Shown here piece by piece: positions 29,977-38,598 of a stretch of 64,000 nucleotides of DNA; the stretch's first letter is position 1; the number at the start of each line of letters is the position of its first letter. The DNA is taken from the NCBI RefSeq assembly GCF_032911225.1, contig NZ_CP136600.1, forward strand, positions 3,968,001 to 4,032,000, given 5' to 3'. This DNA comes from Thalassotalea fonticola. GTDB lineage: Bacteria; Pseudomonadota; Gammaproteobacteria; Enterobacterales; Alteromonadaceae. Position numbers and translations under genes: made by a program. The notes under the pieces are model-generated. The model saw only the letters and a list, made by a program, of their open reading frames with translations, ran no database searches and had not been told where the DNA came from.

Positions 29977-30005
29977 TTGCCTATATAGCGCATGCTTATT
30001 ATAAA
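29977..30005 (+). promoter_or_regulatory. Probable internal promoter of tuf copy 2
   Basis: TTGCCT (29977-29982), 17-base spacer, TATAAA (30000-30005) in the fusA-tuf spacer. The implied leader is very short (about 12 nt), so confidence is limited. Confidence 0.4.
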
Positions 30006-30023
30006 CTTTAAGGTATTAGAATA

Positions 30024-31208
30024 ATGGCTAAAGAAAAATTTGAACGTTCGAAACCACATGTAAACGTAGGTACAATCGGACACGTTGACCACGGTAAAAC
30101 AACATTAACTGCTGCAATCTCAGCTGTACTTACTAAAGTACACGGTGGTGAAGTTAAAGATTTCGCACAAATCGATAATGCTCCAGAAGAGCGTGAGCGT
30201 GGTATTACAATCAATACTTCTCACATTGAGTACGATACAGATTCACGTCACTACGCACACGTAGATTGTCCTGGTCACGCCGATTACGTTAAAAACATGA
30301 TCACTGGTGCTGCTCAAATGGACGGCGCAATCTTAGTAGTTGCTGCTACAGATGGTCCTATGCCACAAACACGTGAGCACATCTTATTATCACGCCAAGT
30401 TGGTGTACCATTCATTATTGTTTTCATGAACAAATGTGACATGGTAGATGACGAAGAGTTATTAGAATTAGTAGAAATGGAAGTTCGTGAACTTCTTAGC
30501 GAATACGATTTCCCAGGTGATGACTTACCAGTAATCCAAGGTTCAGCATTAGGCGCCCTTCAAGGTGAAGCTAAGTGGGAAGAGAAAGTAGTTGAGTTAG
30601 CTGATGCACTTGATTCTTACATTCCAGAGCCAGAGCGTGCAATTGATGGTGACTTCATTCTTCCAATCGAAGATGTTTTCTCAATTCAAGGCCGTGGTAC
30701 AGTTGTAACAGGTCGTGTTGAACGTGGTATCGTAAAAGTTGGTGACGAAGTTGCTATCGTAGGTATCAAAGACACTACCCTTACTACATGTACAGGTGTA
30801 GAGATGTTCCGTAAGCTTCTTGACGAAGGTCGTGCTGGCGAGAACTGTGGTGTATTATTACGTGGTACTAAGCGTGAAGACGTACAACGTGGCCAAGTAT
30901 TATGTAAGCCTGGTTCAGTTAACCCGCACACTAAATTCGAATCAGAAGTATACGTGTTAAGTAAAGATGAAGGTGGTCGTCATACACCATTCTTCAAAGG
31001 TTACCGTCCACAGTTCTACTTCCGTACAACGGATATCACAGGTGCAGTAGAGTTACCTGAAGGTGTTGAAATGGTAATGCCAGGTGACAACCTTAAGTTT
31101 GTTGTTGAGCTAATCAACCCAATCGCGATGGAAGAAGGTTTACGCTTCGCTATCCGTGAAGGTGGCCGTACAGTAGGTGCTGGTGTTGTATCTAAAATCA
31201 TTGACTAA
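30024..31208 (+). CDS. tuf: Elongation factor Tu, copy 2 (tufA position)
   Basis: 394 residues, protein identical to the other two copies, at the end of the str operon (tufA position). Codon 393 is ATT, as in copy 3 and unlike copy 1. AAGGTATTAGAATA precedes the ATG and is shared with copy 3. Its 3' end is followed by a three-tail array, the longest of the three loci. Confidence 0.98.
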   Translation: MAKEKFERSKPHVNVGTIGHVDHGKTTLTAAISAVLTKVHGGEVKDFAQIDNAPEERERGITINTSHIEYDTDSRHYAHVDCPGHADYVKNMITGAAQMDGAILVVAATDGPMPQTREHILLSRQVGVPFIIVFMNKCDMVDDEELLELVEMEVRELLSEYDFPGDDLPVIQGSALGALQGEAKWEEKVVELADALDSYIPEPERAIDGDFILPIEDVFSIQGRGTVVTGRVERGIVKVGDEVAIVGIKDTTLTTCTGVEMFRKLLDEGRAGENCGVLLRGTKREDVQRGQVLCKPGSVNPHTKFESEVYVLSKDEGGRHTPFFKGYRPQFYFRTTDITGAVELPEGVEMVMPGDNLKFVVELINPIAMEEGLRFAIREGGRTVGAGVVSKIID

Positions 31209-31231
31209 TGATTTGGTAAACCCCAAACCTT

Positions 31232-31258
31232 AAAAAAGAGCGCTTCGGCGCTCTTTTT
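31232..31258 (+). terminator. Intrinsic terminator of tuf copy 2 (type II)
   Basis: GAGCGC-ttcg-GCGCTC (31238-31253) with A6 before and T5 after. Confidence 0.9.
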
Positions 31259-31441
31259 GTTTTACGGCCAGCTTCACGGTGTTCCGTGAAGACGATAAAG
31301 TTAAGAAAATAGATACTATTTTTAGTTATCGCTGTAAGCCTCTGGCTTACAGATAAATCATTTATGATTTACTTGAGTCGTACAGTAGGTGCTGGTGTTG
31401 TATCTAAAATCATCGACTAATATCGATATTTTATAGAACAC

Positions 31442-31470
31442 TGAAAAAGGTCGCGTTGCGGCCTTTTTTA
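31442..31470 (+). terminator. Second tandem terminator after tuf copy 2 (type I)
   Basis: AAAGGTCGC-gtt-GCGGCCTTT hairpin with T tract after the second tail. Confidence 0.8.
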
Positions 31471-31607
31471 TTGCCTGTTCTACCAACTTCACGGTGTTCC
31501 GTGATGAGAAAATGCGTTAAGAAATTAGTCCGAATGGTACTAATTTTAGTAATTTTCACGAGGGTCTCTGACCCGAAGTTAGAGTCGTACAGTAGGTGCT
31601 GGTGTTG

Positions 31608-31710
31608 ACAATTAATTGCTCCCAGCATTAATTGCATTCCCGCCATGACGTAGAGGGAATTACTAATGCTGTGGATTCAGGGATGAATTAGAGCAGTCCA
31701 TGGCGGTTTT
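31608..31710. mobile_element. 103-bp element inserted in a tuf tail (tuf copy 2 locus)
   Basis: Sequence starting ACAATTAATTGCTCCC and ending CCATGGCGGTTTT interrupts the 42-bp tuf tail between its GTTG and CTAAAATC parts. CCGCCATG near the left and CATGGCGG near the right end are inverted repeats, and ATTCCC/GGGAAT pair inside. A nearly identical copy sits at the same point of the copy-3 array (56966-57068). It has no ORF; a MITE-like or REP-like origin is inferred. Confidence 0.6.
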
Positions 31711-31750
31711 TCTAAAATCATTGACTAATATCGATATTTTATAGAACACT

Positions 31751-31779
31751 GAAAAAGGTCGCTAACGCGGCCTTTTTTA
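31751..31779 (+). terminator. Third tandem terminator after tuf copy 2 (type I)
   Basis: AAAGGTCGC-taac-GCGGCCTTT hairpin with T6 tract. Confidence 0.8.
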
Positions 31780-31792
31780 TTGGCTAAAATTT

Positions 31793-31841
31793 AGAAACGA
31801 GAAACGAGAAACGAGAAACGAGAAACGAGAAACGAGAAACG
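31793..31841. repeat. 7-bp tandem repeat AGAAACG, seven units
   Basis: Seven perfect AGAAACG units after the tuf copy 2 array (five and three at the other loci). A short CCATATTTGACAGCGAG remnant at about 31880 corresponds to the flank of the palindromic element at the other two loci, but the palindrome itself is missing here. Confidence 0.9.
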
Positions 31842-31942
31842 AAGAGCTATTCTTCCTGGTTCGTTATGAATTTGGGTCCTCCATATTTGACAGCGAGGAT
31901 ATTTTTCAATCCCCCGCATTTGCCTTCTAACATCTTTTTTTA

Positions 31943-32374
31943 TTACTTTGGAGCTGTTGGCCAGCCACGCTCACATACATCGATCATGATACCGTTTGGA
32001 TCATAATACTTTTCTTCATAAACAACGGTAGAAGTATCACCTTCAGAGGAGGAAGGTCGGCCAGCAAAATGTTCACCGCCAGCGGATGTAACTGAGTCTT
32101 TAGCATCATCAAGGTTGTTAACGTGAAAACCCATATGGTGGATGCCACGATATTTTTTACCGTTTTGTCCTGCCCAGTAGTCGTTTTTAAAAGCCAAAAT
32201 TGCTAAACATATCACCCCGTCCGAAACATATACACCTCGGGCTAGTGGAGAGTCTGTTTCCCCAACTTTTTCCATGTCAAAGGCTTGTATATAAAAATCT
32301 GCGGTAGCAAAAGGGTCGTCTACTGAAATCGCAATATGGCGTAATTTTGGTCTATCTAGTTTTGTTGAGGTCAT
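31943..32374 (-). CDS. VOC superfamily (glyoxalase/dioxygenase fold) protein, second of a pair
   Basis: 143 residues from the ATG at 32374, preceded by GGAGATATAAT; a longer upstream frame is only the tail of the neighbouring gene. One VOC domain: LRHIAISVDDPFATADFY, the central YRGIHHMGFHVNNLDDA and the C-terminal YYDPNGIMIDVCE. The likely metal ligands are His of RHIA, His of GIHHMGFHV and an acidic residue in IMIDVCE. VOC proteins bind a divalent metal and act on glyoxal adducts, aromatic diols or antibiotics; the substrate here is unknown. It starts 38 bp after the paired VOC gene and is probably cotranscribed. Confidence 0.8.
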   Translation of the reverse strand: MTSTKLDRPKLRHIAISVDDPFATADFYIQAFDMEKVGETDSPLARGVYVSDGVICLAILAFKNDYWAGQNGKKYRGIHHMGFHVNNLDDAKDSVTSAGGEHFAGRPSSSEGDTSTVVYEEKYYDPNGIMIDVCERGWPTAPK

Positions 32375-32411
32375 ATTATATCTCCAAAAGTTTTTATTAA
32401 GTAATTTAACA

Positions 32412-32960
32412 TTAAGCCTTTTTAGGCTGATTAATCTGCGCAAGTTTTTTCTTGATACCGGCGGGTGGTTCAACCACAAAGTTCTTACAACGCCAGACAT
32501 CGAAAGTATCTATGTCATCATTCCAAACGCTTGGTTCATATGGATTGTCTTTAGTTATTTGCCGCATGTCGGAATAGAATTCAAGGTTGTTACCATCAGG
32601 ATCTTGAAACACAATAAAATAATTCTCACCTGAGCCATGCTTGCCCGGACCACGAGTTATTTTTATGCCTTTTGAAAGCAACATTTCTGTCGCTTGTTCA
32701 ATTTCTGCATAGCTATCAAGTTGGTAAGCAAAATGCTCAACATTGTGAAATACATTAGCTGCCTGCTCGATTTCAGCATTACTCATTTGTACTAACGCTA
32801 AATCGTGATGATCGGGACCTGCATGTAAAAAGGCCATCCTATTGCCAACTTTATCGGACACCTGCAGACCAACAATTTGTTGATAGAACTCTATAGATTC
32901 GCTCAGGTTTGAAACTCGTAATACAAGATGGCCAAGCTTTTTAGGTTTAGGTTTAAACAT
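32412..32960 (-). CDS. VOC superfamily (extradiol dioxygenase-like) protein, first of a pair
   Basis: 182 residues from the ATG at 32960; a TTG 12 bases further upstream is possible. The VOC domain shows the His-His-Glu ligand set of extradiol dioxygenases: LGHLVLRVSNL, NVEHFAYQLDS and FQDPDGNNLEFYSD. A C-terminal extension from about 135 contains W-rich NDDIDTFDVWRC and is not recognised. A ring-cleaving dioxygenase or an isomerase/lyase relative is possible. It is the promoter-proximal gene of a two-gene unit with a perfect FNR-type site upstream, which is unexpected for an enzyme that would need oxygen. Confidence 0.8.
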   Translation of the reverse strand: MFKPKPKKLGHLVLRVSNLSESIEFYQQIVGLQVSDKVGNRMAFLHAGPDHHDLALVQMSNAEIEQAANVFHNVEHFAYQLDSYAEIEQATEMLLSKGIKITRGPGKHGSGENYFIVFQDPDGNNLEFYSDMRQITKDNPYEPSVWNDDIDTFDVWRCKNFVVEPPAGIKKKLAQINQPKKA

Positions 32961-32991
32961 ATTGCTGCTCAAATAAGTGATTGATGAGTTT

Positions 32992-33032
32992 ATTATTGAT
33001 GAAAAACTTTTAAAAAAATTGATCTAGATCAA
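32992..33032 (-). promoter_or_regulatory. FNR-type class II promoter of the VOC pair
   Basis: TTGATctagATCAA (33019-33032) is a perfect FNR/EtrA consensus. On the minus strand AATAAT (32992-32997) lies 21 bases after the box, which would centre the box near -41.5, the class II activator position. The rest of the 33033-33260 gap has only AT-rich sequence and a TTGGTAATTCTAAG repeat remnant near 33230. Confidence 0.6.
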
Positions 33033-33260
33033 GCTCGGTATAACAGGGTTATAATCGATTGCGCGCTGGATATATCTATTTTGTTATGGCTCGTTTGGGA
33101 TTATTCAGTGATTAAATCAACATCGATAATAGTGAAAATTACTGATAGAGGAATGTGGTTGTGTTGTTAGGTAACGCCTTGTACGAAAAAGCCATATTGG
33201 ATAAATCGAAGGAACAGAATTCGAGCTATCCTTGGTAATTCTAAGTTATTCTGCCTGAAA

Positions 33261-33288
33261 TAAAAAAAAGAGCGCTTCAGCGCTCTTT
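33261..33288 (-). terminator. Intrinsic terminator of feoAB
   Basis: AAAGAGCGC-ttca/tgaa-GCGCTCTTT hairpin; on the minus strand it is followed by T5. It lies 35 bp after the feoB stop and is almost the same as the tuf type II terminator. Confidence 0.8.
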
Positions 33289-33322
33289 AGATAGTCAAAG
33301 TTATTAAATTAATTTTCTTACA

Positions 33323-35515
33323 TTAACGAAATGATACTTGTACTGGAATTGTTAGAATCTGTTTACCAAATCGTTTTAACCAGCCATAAATAAGTACAAA
33401 GGTGGTAACAACAGCAAGCAAACAGATACTGGCGTATACCGGCTGCGCTGCAATATTAAATATTTGGAAAGTAAATACAGCGGCCAAGTATGCAAGAGCC
33501 AGACTCCAGAGTGCGGCGAATGTCGCCCAGCGGCTACCAACTTCATTCTTAATCGCGCCCATGGCTGCAGCACATGGTGTATAGAGTAAGATGAATAACA
33601 AATAACTGAACGCACCAATAGTGCCAGCAAATGCAGATTGCATGATGGTAATCGTGCTCTCTTCAACGCCTTGTTCAGCAGCTGCAATATGGATATCAGA
33701 AACATCACCAATATCTGTACCAAGTGGATCATCTGGTTTAATGCCGAGCAAGTTTTCCAAGACAGTGGCAGAGGCTTCATCCCATAGTTCAGCCATTGAA
33801 CTTAATTGTACGCCTTCCTGTTCAGGGGCCGAATATAAGCTGTTAAACGTTGCTACAAGAGCTTCTTTGGCAAATATACCGGTGATGATACCTACACTTG
33901 CTTGCCAGTTATCTTCTTTTATACCCATAGGGGCTAGAAGAGGCGTAACTACTTGTGCACTTTGACTCAATAATGATTGCTCTGTATCTTGATGACCAAA
34001 CTCACCATCCGTACCTAAGGAGTTAAAAAAGTTTAAGATACAAACAACAATAATAATGATCTTACCTGCACCTAGAAGGAAAGAACGTGTCCTTCGCCAT
34101 ACTCGCATTATTAAGTCGGAAAGTTTAGGCAGTTCGTATAATGGTAATTCCATGATATTTACAGAATTAGTGCCCATCAATATCGTATGTTTAAGCAATA
34201 AACCGGTAAATAATGCTGCTGCAATACCAATTAAATATAATAAAAATACTATGTTCTGCCCTGAGTCAGGAAAAAATGCTGTGGCAAATAACGCATAAAC
34301 AGGTAACCTGGCACCACAAGACATAAATGGAGCCATCATAATCGTAGTAATGCGCTCACGTTCGCTATCTAATATACGCGCCGACATAACGGCAGGTACA
34401 GTACAACCAAAACCCACAATTAACGGCACAAATGCTTTGCCAGGCAAGCCAATTTTTTGCATCAAGCTATCGACAACAAACGCTGCTCTGGCAAGATAAC
34501 CACTGCTTTCTAAAAGTGATAATCCAATAAATAAACAGGCAATAACAGGAATAAATGTTGCGACTGTTTGGATGCCTAACCCAGCCCCTTCGATAATCGT
34601 TAATATCCATATTGGTAAATCTAATTGGACGAGGTAATGCTGTGGGTAATCGACGAAAATGGCACCAGCAAAAATATCGAAAAAGTCGATGAATGCACTA
34701 CCAACATTGATTGCAAACATAAACAACAAATACATCATTAATAAAAATACGGGTAAACCGAGTAATGGATGCAAGATGAATTTATCTAATTTATCACTAA
34801 ATGAATGAGATTCTTTGGCAACAATTGTCGCTTTAGCCAATAAATCATTAATGAAGTTGTAACGTGACTGCATTATCGCGATAGTATCTTCATTATGACT
34901 TTGGCATTGATTATTCTGACAACCGCCTTGTTCTAATTCAAGTAAGTCGCAATTGTTTTCTGTTATTTGAGCTAAAATATTTTCAGGTAAAACAAGATTT
35001 TTAGGGCGAGTAGTATTGCTTTTTGAGGCCCCCATAACTGCTTCAATTTGAGCTGTAGTGTTTTTATCAAAACTGTTTACCGCAATAACAGGGCAGCCTA
35101 ATTGCTCGGATAAAATATCAAAGTTTAGTTCATCAGTTTCTTTACGATCAGATTTATTTAATACCACACACATTGGCAAACCAAGCTCTAATAATTGCGT
35201 GGTTAAATATAATTGCCTTTTTAGTTGGGTAGCATCGACAACATTAATTAGGTAATCAATGTTTTCATTCTTTAGGAAGTCTTGGGTTATCGATAGATCT
35301 TTACTTTGCTGTGCTTTCGCGGTTAACGAGCTTATCCCAGGTAAATCTGACAATAGTCTTGATTGGCCAAGTAAATTACATTGTTTTTGCGTACTGGCAA
35401 CAGTTACACCGGTCCAGTTTCCTGTTTTTTGTTTTGAACCAGTTAAATTATTGAAAAAAGTGCTTTTGCCGGCGTTTGCAAAACCGACCAGGGCAATATG
35501 GGAAAGTTGAGACAT
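33323..35515 (-). CDS. feoB: Ferrous iron transporter FeoB
   Basis: 730 residues. N-terminal GTPase domain: G1 GFANAGKSTFFN (about 11-22; the usual form is GNPNSGKT), G3 DLPGISSL, NVVDATQLKRQLYLTTQL and G4 NKSD. A helical domain with a Cys-rich GGCQNNQCQSH stretch follows at about 200. From about 255 there are two Gate-type membrane units (PLIVGFGCTVPAVMSARIL; FAKEALVATFNSLY) and a long C-terminal region with further membrane helices. It imports Fe(II) through the inner membrane. Its ATG overlaps the feoA stop. The preceding Fur box implies iron repression. Confidence 0.95.
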   Translation of the reverse strand: MSQLSHIALVGFANAGKSTFFNNLTGSKQKTGNWTGVTVASTQKQCNLLGQSRLLSDLPGISSLTAKAQQSKDLSITQDFLKNENIDYLINVVDATQLKRQLYLTTQLLELGLPMCVVLNKSDRKETDELNFDILSEQLGCPVIAVNSFDKNTTAQIEAVMGASKSNTTRPKNLVLPENILAQITENNCDLLELEQGGCQNNQCQSHNEDTIAIMQSRYNFINDLLAKATIVAKESHSFSDKLDKFILHPLLGLPVFLLMMYLLFMFAINVGSAFIDFFDIFAGAIFVDYPQHYLVQLDLPIWILTIIEGAGLGIQTVATFIPVIACLFIGLSLLESSGYLARAAFVVDSLMQKIGLPGKAFVPLIVGFGCTVPAVMSARILDSERERITTIMMAPFMSCGARLPVYALFATAFFPDSGQNIVFLLYLIGIAAALFTGLLLKHTILMGTNSVNIMELPLYELPKLSDLIMRVWRRTRSFLLGAGKIIIIVVCILNFFNSLGTDGEFGHQDTEQSLLSQSAQVVTPLLAPMGIKEDNWQASVGIITGIFAKEALVATFNSLYSAPEQEGVQLSSMAELWDEASATVLENLLGIKPDDPLGTDIGDVSDIHIAAAEQGVEESTITIMQSAFAGTIGAFSYLLFILLYTPCAAAMGAIKNEVGSRWATFAALWSLALAYLAAVFTFQIFNIAAQPVYASICLLAVVTTFVLIYGWLKRFGKQILTIPVQVSFR

Positions 35516-35739
35516 TAGACTAGTTCTATACCGATTTGCTTGGCAATGTTAGTAGCAAGACAAATCTTTGTGCCATGGAGGTTAAATGCAATAGGACCGT
35601 TAAATGGTGCTTTTTGCGCCATACAAATTTCAGACTTTAAGGCAAACCCCTGTTCCATTAATTGCGCGGTCAAATCAAAGTTATCTGGGAGATAACTTAT
35701 TTTAGCTCGTTGGCTTTTTTGCAATTCAACTAGGGTCAT
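35515..35739 (-). CDS. feoA: FeoA family protein
   Basis: 74 residues, an SH3-like small protein typical of FeoA: LVELQKSQRAKISYL at the N-terminus, MEQGFALKSEICMAQKAPF in the middle and IAFNLHGTKICLATNIAKQI at the end. FeoA is required for FeoB activity, probably by binding its cytoplasmic domain. It overlaps feoB by one base and lies directly downstream of a Fur box. Confidence 0.92.
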   Translation of the reverse strand: MTLVELQKSQRAKISYLPDNFDLTAQLMEQGFALKSEICMAQKAPFNGPIAFNLHGTKICLATNIAKQIGIELV

Positions 35740-35752
35740 AAAACTACCTTAA

Positions 35753-35771
35753 ATAATAATGATTCTCATTA
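35753..35771 (-). promoter_or_regulatory. Fur box upstream of feoAB
   Basis: Read on the minus strand, TAATGAGAATCATTATTAT matches the 19-bp Fur consensus closely. It starts 14 bp upstream of the feoA ATG, and a TATAAA (35775-35780) lies just beyond it, so Fur would block the promoter when iron is plentiful. Confidence 0.8.
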
Positions 35772-35866
35772 CATTTTATAAAATCATGGCCATTTCAGCA
35801 ATAAAATAATGAATAAATCAGATAAAAATTGATGTAAAGCAAGAAATTTAGCGTGAATTAGGCTAA

Positions 35867-36634
35867 TTATCGCTTGGCTCTGGCGTAACGAATCCAAATA
35901 TACAAACCACTGAGCGAAAGAATAATAGTTGCTAGGGCAACAATATCCATAAATAGCACCATAAAATCGCCAAAAATACGACCTGAATGTGCATCTAGCA
36001 CTATTCGTTCTAACGAGAGGAACTGTGATTTATAACGTAACTTGGCAGCATCGATATCTGCACTGGAAACTTGGTCCGATTTAATCCATGAAGGTTCAGT
36101 GATGAAATCTACTTTTTGCCAATCAAGTAAGTTCTGGCCGCTTTGGTAGTAGCCAGTCTGGCTTTTTAATGTAATTGTGCTCTTGTTGGTATTAATAATC
36201 ATGGCTTTAATGCCAATGGGCAGGCCATCACTTGCGGTTATCTGATCAACCAATGCATTGGTGTCATCATAAAGTGCTAATGTATTTTGACTCAACACTA
36301 GATAAAAATCTGAATACCGGCCAATAGCGATGACGCTTTCTGAGCCAGCTTGCAACAATATATCGCCGTTAAAGATATAGCCATCGCTTACACTGAACTG
36401 TTTATTCTGAAAATACCTGGTATTGCTTGGGTCTTTGATCCCGTAATGTTGCAGTAACCATTGGTTGGTAATGGCAATATGGCCAAGCTTGAAACCTTCC
36501 GTATGGTTCAGGGCGATACCTGAAATAGATAAAAAGATCAGTAGTAGCGCCGCAAAAATACCCGTTTTACGATGCCATTCACGTAAATGACGAATGAGTT
36601 TTGCGTGTAGAGTTTTTTGAGATGCTTTAACCAT
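35867..36634 (-). CDS. PepSY-associated transmembrane protein
   Basis: 255 residues. A membrane helix at about 26-46 is preceded by the family signature LIRHLREWHRKTGIFAALLL and followed by SGIALNHTEGF. A periplasmic domain (about 50-215) ends in the PepSY-like LERIVLDAHSGRIFGDFMVL, and a second membrane helix lies at about 222-248. Conserved His residues in WHRKTG and LNHTEG are typical of PepSY_TM proteins and may bind haem or metal. It starts 5 bp after the FMN-binding protein gene and forms an operon with it. A role in electron transfer or iron reduction at the periplasmic face is plausible from the neighbourhood but unproven. Confidence 0.75.
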   Translation of the reverse strand: MVKASQKTLHAKLIRHLREWHRKTGIFAALLLIFLSISGIALNHTEGFKLGHIAITNQWLLQHYGIKDPSNTRYFQNKQFSVSDGYIFNGDILLQAGSESVIAIGRYSDFYLVLSQNTLALYDDTNALVDQITASDGLPIGIKAMIINTNKSTITLKSQTGYYQSGQNLLDWQKVDFITEPSWIKSDQVSSADIDAAKLRYKSQFLSLERIVLDAHSGRIFGDFMVLFMDIVALATIILSLSGLYIWIRYARAKR

Positions 36635-36639
36635 GGTAT

Positions 36640-37158
36640 TTATTGCTTTGTTTGGGTTTTATTATTGAGCCAAAGAGCAAGTCGTGCGACTTTTTTTAAA
36701 GCCCTAACCGACAAAGTTGCACCGGTAATTCCATCGATATGTTGAGTTAACTGATTTTCTTCATTTAATTCGGCATTAATAAACTGCTTAGTAAAGAATT
36801 GATGACGAACTTCATCACCACGACTTTCACGAAATGCCAGTACTTTAAGATCAACAATTTTTTCGTCTTTTATATGAATGCCAATGGTGATCGGCTTTTC
36901 TTTGCCTATTTCATCCAATATCCACACTGTTGCACCATCTTGTTGCCAAAAACGTACGCGCAGTTGGTTGAACGTGCGATTCATTATGGCACTTATTGCT
37001 GTTTTATCATCAGCAGTTAACCATAAAGCCTTTGGCTTTGGCGTTTCAGCATTAAATGCTTGCGCTAAAAATTCATCATTCGACTGATAAATATCGTCAG
37101 CAAATACTGAAAATGTACTTCCAGTTAATATTAACAGAATGATGATAAATTTTTTCAC
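36640..37158 (-). CDS. Periplasmic FMN-binding domain protein
   Basis: 172 residues with a signal peptide (1-20, ending SVFADD). Near the C-terminus DGITGATLS (about 142-150) matches the ApbE flavinylation motif D-x-x-(S/T)-G-A-(T/S), so Thr at about 148 should carry covalent FMN, as in NqrC and RnfG. The rest resembles a stand-alone FMN_bind domain. It lies upstream of a PepSY membrane protein. The likely role is one-electron transfer outside the cytoplasmic membrane. An ApbE flavin transferase is not in the window. Confidence 0.8.
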   Translation of the reverse strand: MKKFIIILLILTGSTFSVFADDIYQSNDEFLAQAFNAETPKPKALWLTADDKTAISAIMNRTFNQLRVRFWQQDGATVWILDEIGKEKPITIGIHIKDEKIVDLKVLAFRESRGDEVRHQFFTKQFINAELNEENQLTQHIDGITGATLSVRALKKVARLALWLNNKTQTKQ

Positions 37159-37369
37159 GTGTATCTTTTACCTAATGCAATTGTGGTTGCTAATTTAACA
37201 AAAAACAATCGGCAATGTAGTACTATTTTTTGTTTTCTATTCATTTAAGAAATAAATTGTATTAGCCATTTATTTGTTAAATAAACAAAGTGAATAAGAG
37301 ATTAGCCCTTATCCACTTAAGTGTTCATTATGCGTTATCAATCAAAATGTGATTATTTAACTTTTGACA

Positions 37370-38545
37370 TTAAAACTGGTAACCAAAACCTAAATTAAAG
37401 CCTTTAGAATCTTTAGAACCGCCTAACTCTTCAACGTCAGCTTTAAATACTACGTTTTCATGTAAGTAGTAGTTGATACCTGCACTAGTTGACTCTACAG
37501 CGTCAGAAGAACTATCACCTGCTTGGTTGTTGTACTCAGCATAACGTGCAAATACACCAAACTCTTCATTAATTTTGTAAGAAGGCTCTACATACCAGCC
37601 TGTTTGCTCATCACGACCAAGTGAGGCAGCTTCATCACCATCAATATCCCATGTGGCGTATAATGCACGAACAGTAAAATCATTAACTTGATAAACTGCG
37701 TGTGCTTCAATTAATGTCGCAGCAGCTTCATCAACACCTGCTGCACTTTGAGTAATATCGGTTTGATATTGCACTGTAGCTGCTAATTCTAAACCTGAAA
37801 TCGCTGTGTATTTTACCCGAGCTGTGTACGCTAAATTCTCAGCGCTTGCTTCAGCCACTTTTTGACGACCCTTACGGATCAAATAGGCATTCTTATTTGT
37901 TACATCATTAACTACATTTAAACCACTTGTAATTGCCGCATCAACGCTTAAACCAGGGGCGACTTTAAAGTTACCGGCAAGACCCGCTTCCCACCAAGTA
38001 GCTGGAATAATGTTCTTCTCAACACCATTACGTTCAACACCGTAGAATGTTGGTGGCTCATGAGTTTCATTAATTAGACCAACAGGTACAAGGAACAAAC
38101 CTGCTTTAGTAGTGATGCTTTCGCTGTAATCGTATTCAACGTATGCCTGTTCAAGTTCAACTTCGCCTGGTTTGTCGTCACCGGCCAGTGAATGCTCTAA
38201 TTCAAACTCAGAGAAAAAGCGAGTTTTTGAATCAAATTCATGACCAAAGAATAAAACAAAACGGTGAAAGTCAATTTCTGCGTCTTCATCTTCGTAGTTG
38301 TTATAGTGCAATTCACCGTAACCACCAATAGTTGTATTAGCGAAAGGGCTAGCAGATGAGTTCGCATCGATTTGATCAGCAGTTGCTTCAAGACGACTTT
38401 CAGTTTCGTTTAGACGTTTTTCTAAAGACTCTAGAACTTTTTGCTGTTCTGCAATCACATCACGCAATTCTTGAGTTTCTTCAGTAGCCATTGCATTGGT
38501 TGCAAACAAAGACATAAGCGCAGTTGCGATAATTGATTTTTTCAT
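37370..38545 (-). CDS. Outer-membrane porin (phosphate-selective O/P-like)
   Basis: 391 residues. Signal peptide 1-20 (ending NAMA), then a coiled-coil trimer region (about 22-60, RDVIAEQQKVLESLEKRLNE), then a beta-barrel with alternating aromatic strands and a C-terminal GFNLGFGYQF ending in Phe, the BAM-recognition signal. The pattern SKTRFFSEFELEH and AYVEYDYSESITTKAGLFLVPVG resembles OprO/OprP-type porins. Substrate unknown; an iron or electron-acceptor link is suggested only by its promoter, which carries an FNR site and a Fur-like site. The 37159-37369 gap holds only AT-rich inverted repeats. Confidence 0.8.
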   Translation of the reverse strand: MKKSIIATALMSLFATNAMATEETQELRDVIAEQQKVLESLEKRLNETESRLEATADQIDANSSASPFANTTIGGYGELHYNNYEDEDAEIDFHRFVLFFGHEFDSKTRFFSEFELEHSLAGDDKPGEVELEQAYVEYDYSESITTKAGLFLVPVGLINETHEPPTFYGVERNGVEKNIIPATWWEAGLAGNFKVAPGLSVDAAITSGLNVVNDVTNKNAYLIRKGRQKVAEASAENLAYTARVKYTAISGLELAATVQYQTDITQSAAGVDEAAATLIEAHAVYQVNDFTVRALYATWDIDGDEAASLGRDEQTGWYVEPSYKINEEFGVFARYAEYNNQAGDSSSDAVESTSAGINYYLHENVVFKADVEELGGSKDSKGFNLGFGYQF

Positions 38546-38598
38546 CGTTGGTATTCCCTGATAAAGATATTTTTAATAGATAATTATTTTATGGCGAG

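Larger units (their letters stand above)
31167..31777 (+). repeat. Tandem array of tuf 3'-end copies and terminators (tuf copy 2 locus)
   Basis: Tails at 31167-31208 (gene end), 31379-31420 and 31586-31728; the last is split by a 103-bp insertion. Terminators: type II after the gene, type I after tail 2 and after tail 3. The first spacer (31260-31378) differs from the others and contains GTAAGCC-tct-GGCTTAC, while the second matches the copy-1 spacers. The third tail joins the ATT codon variant to the ATATCGATATT flank, so it is a recombinant of the two tail types. Confidence 0.9.

Noticed and set aside
31605..31620. TTGACAATTAAT at the start of the 103-bp element as a strong -35 promoter element
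   Set aside because: No matching -10 was found at 16-18 bases, and the sequence arises by chance at the junction of the tail and the element.
35829..35842. TTGATgtaaAGCAA upstream of feoA as an FNR box
   Set aside because: Only one half matches the consensus fully and the distance to the predicted start is not a standard position.
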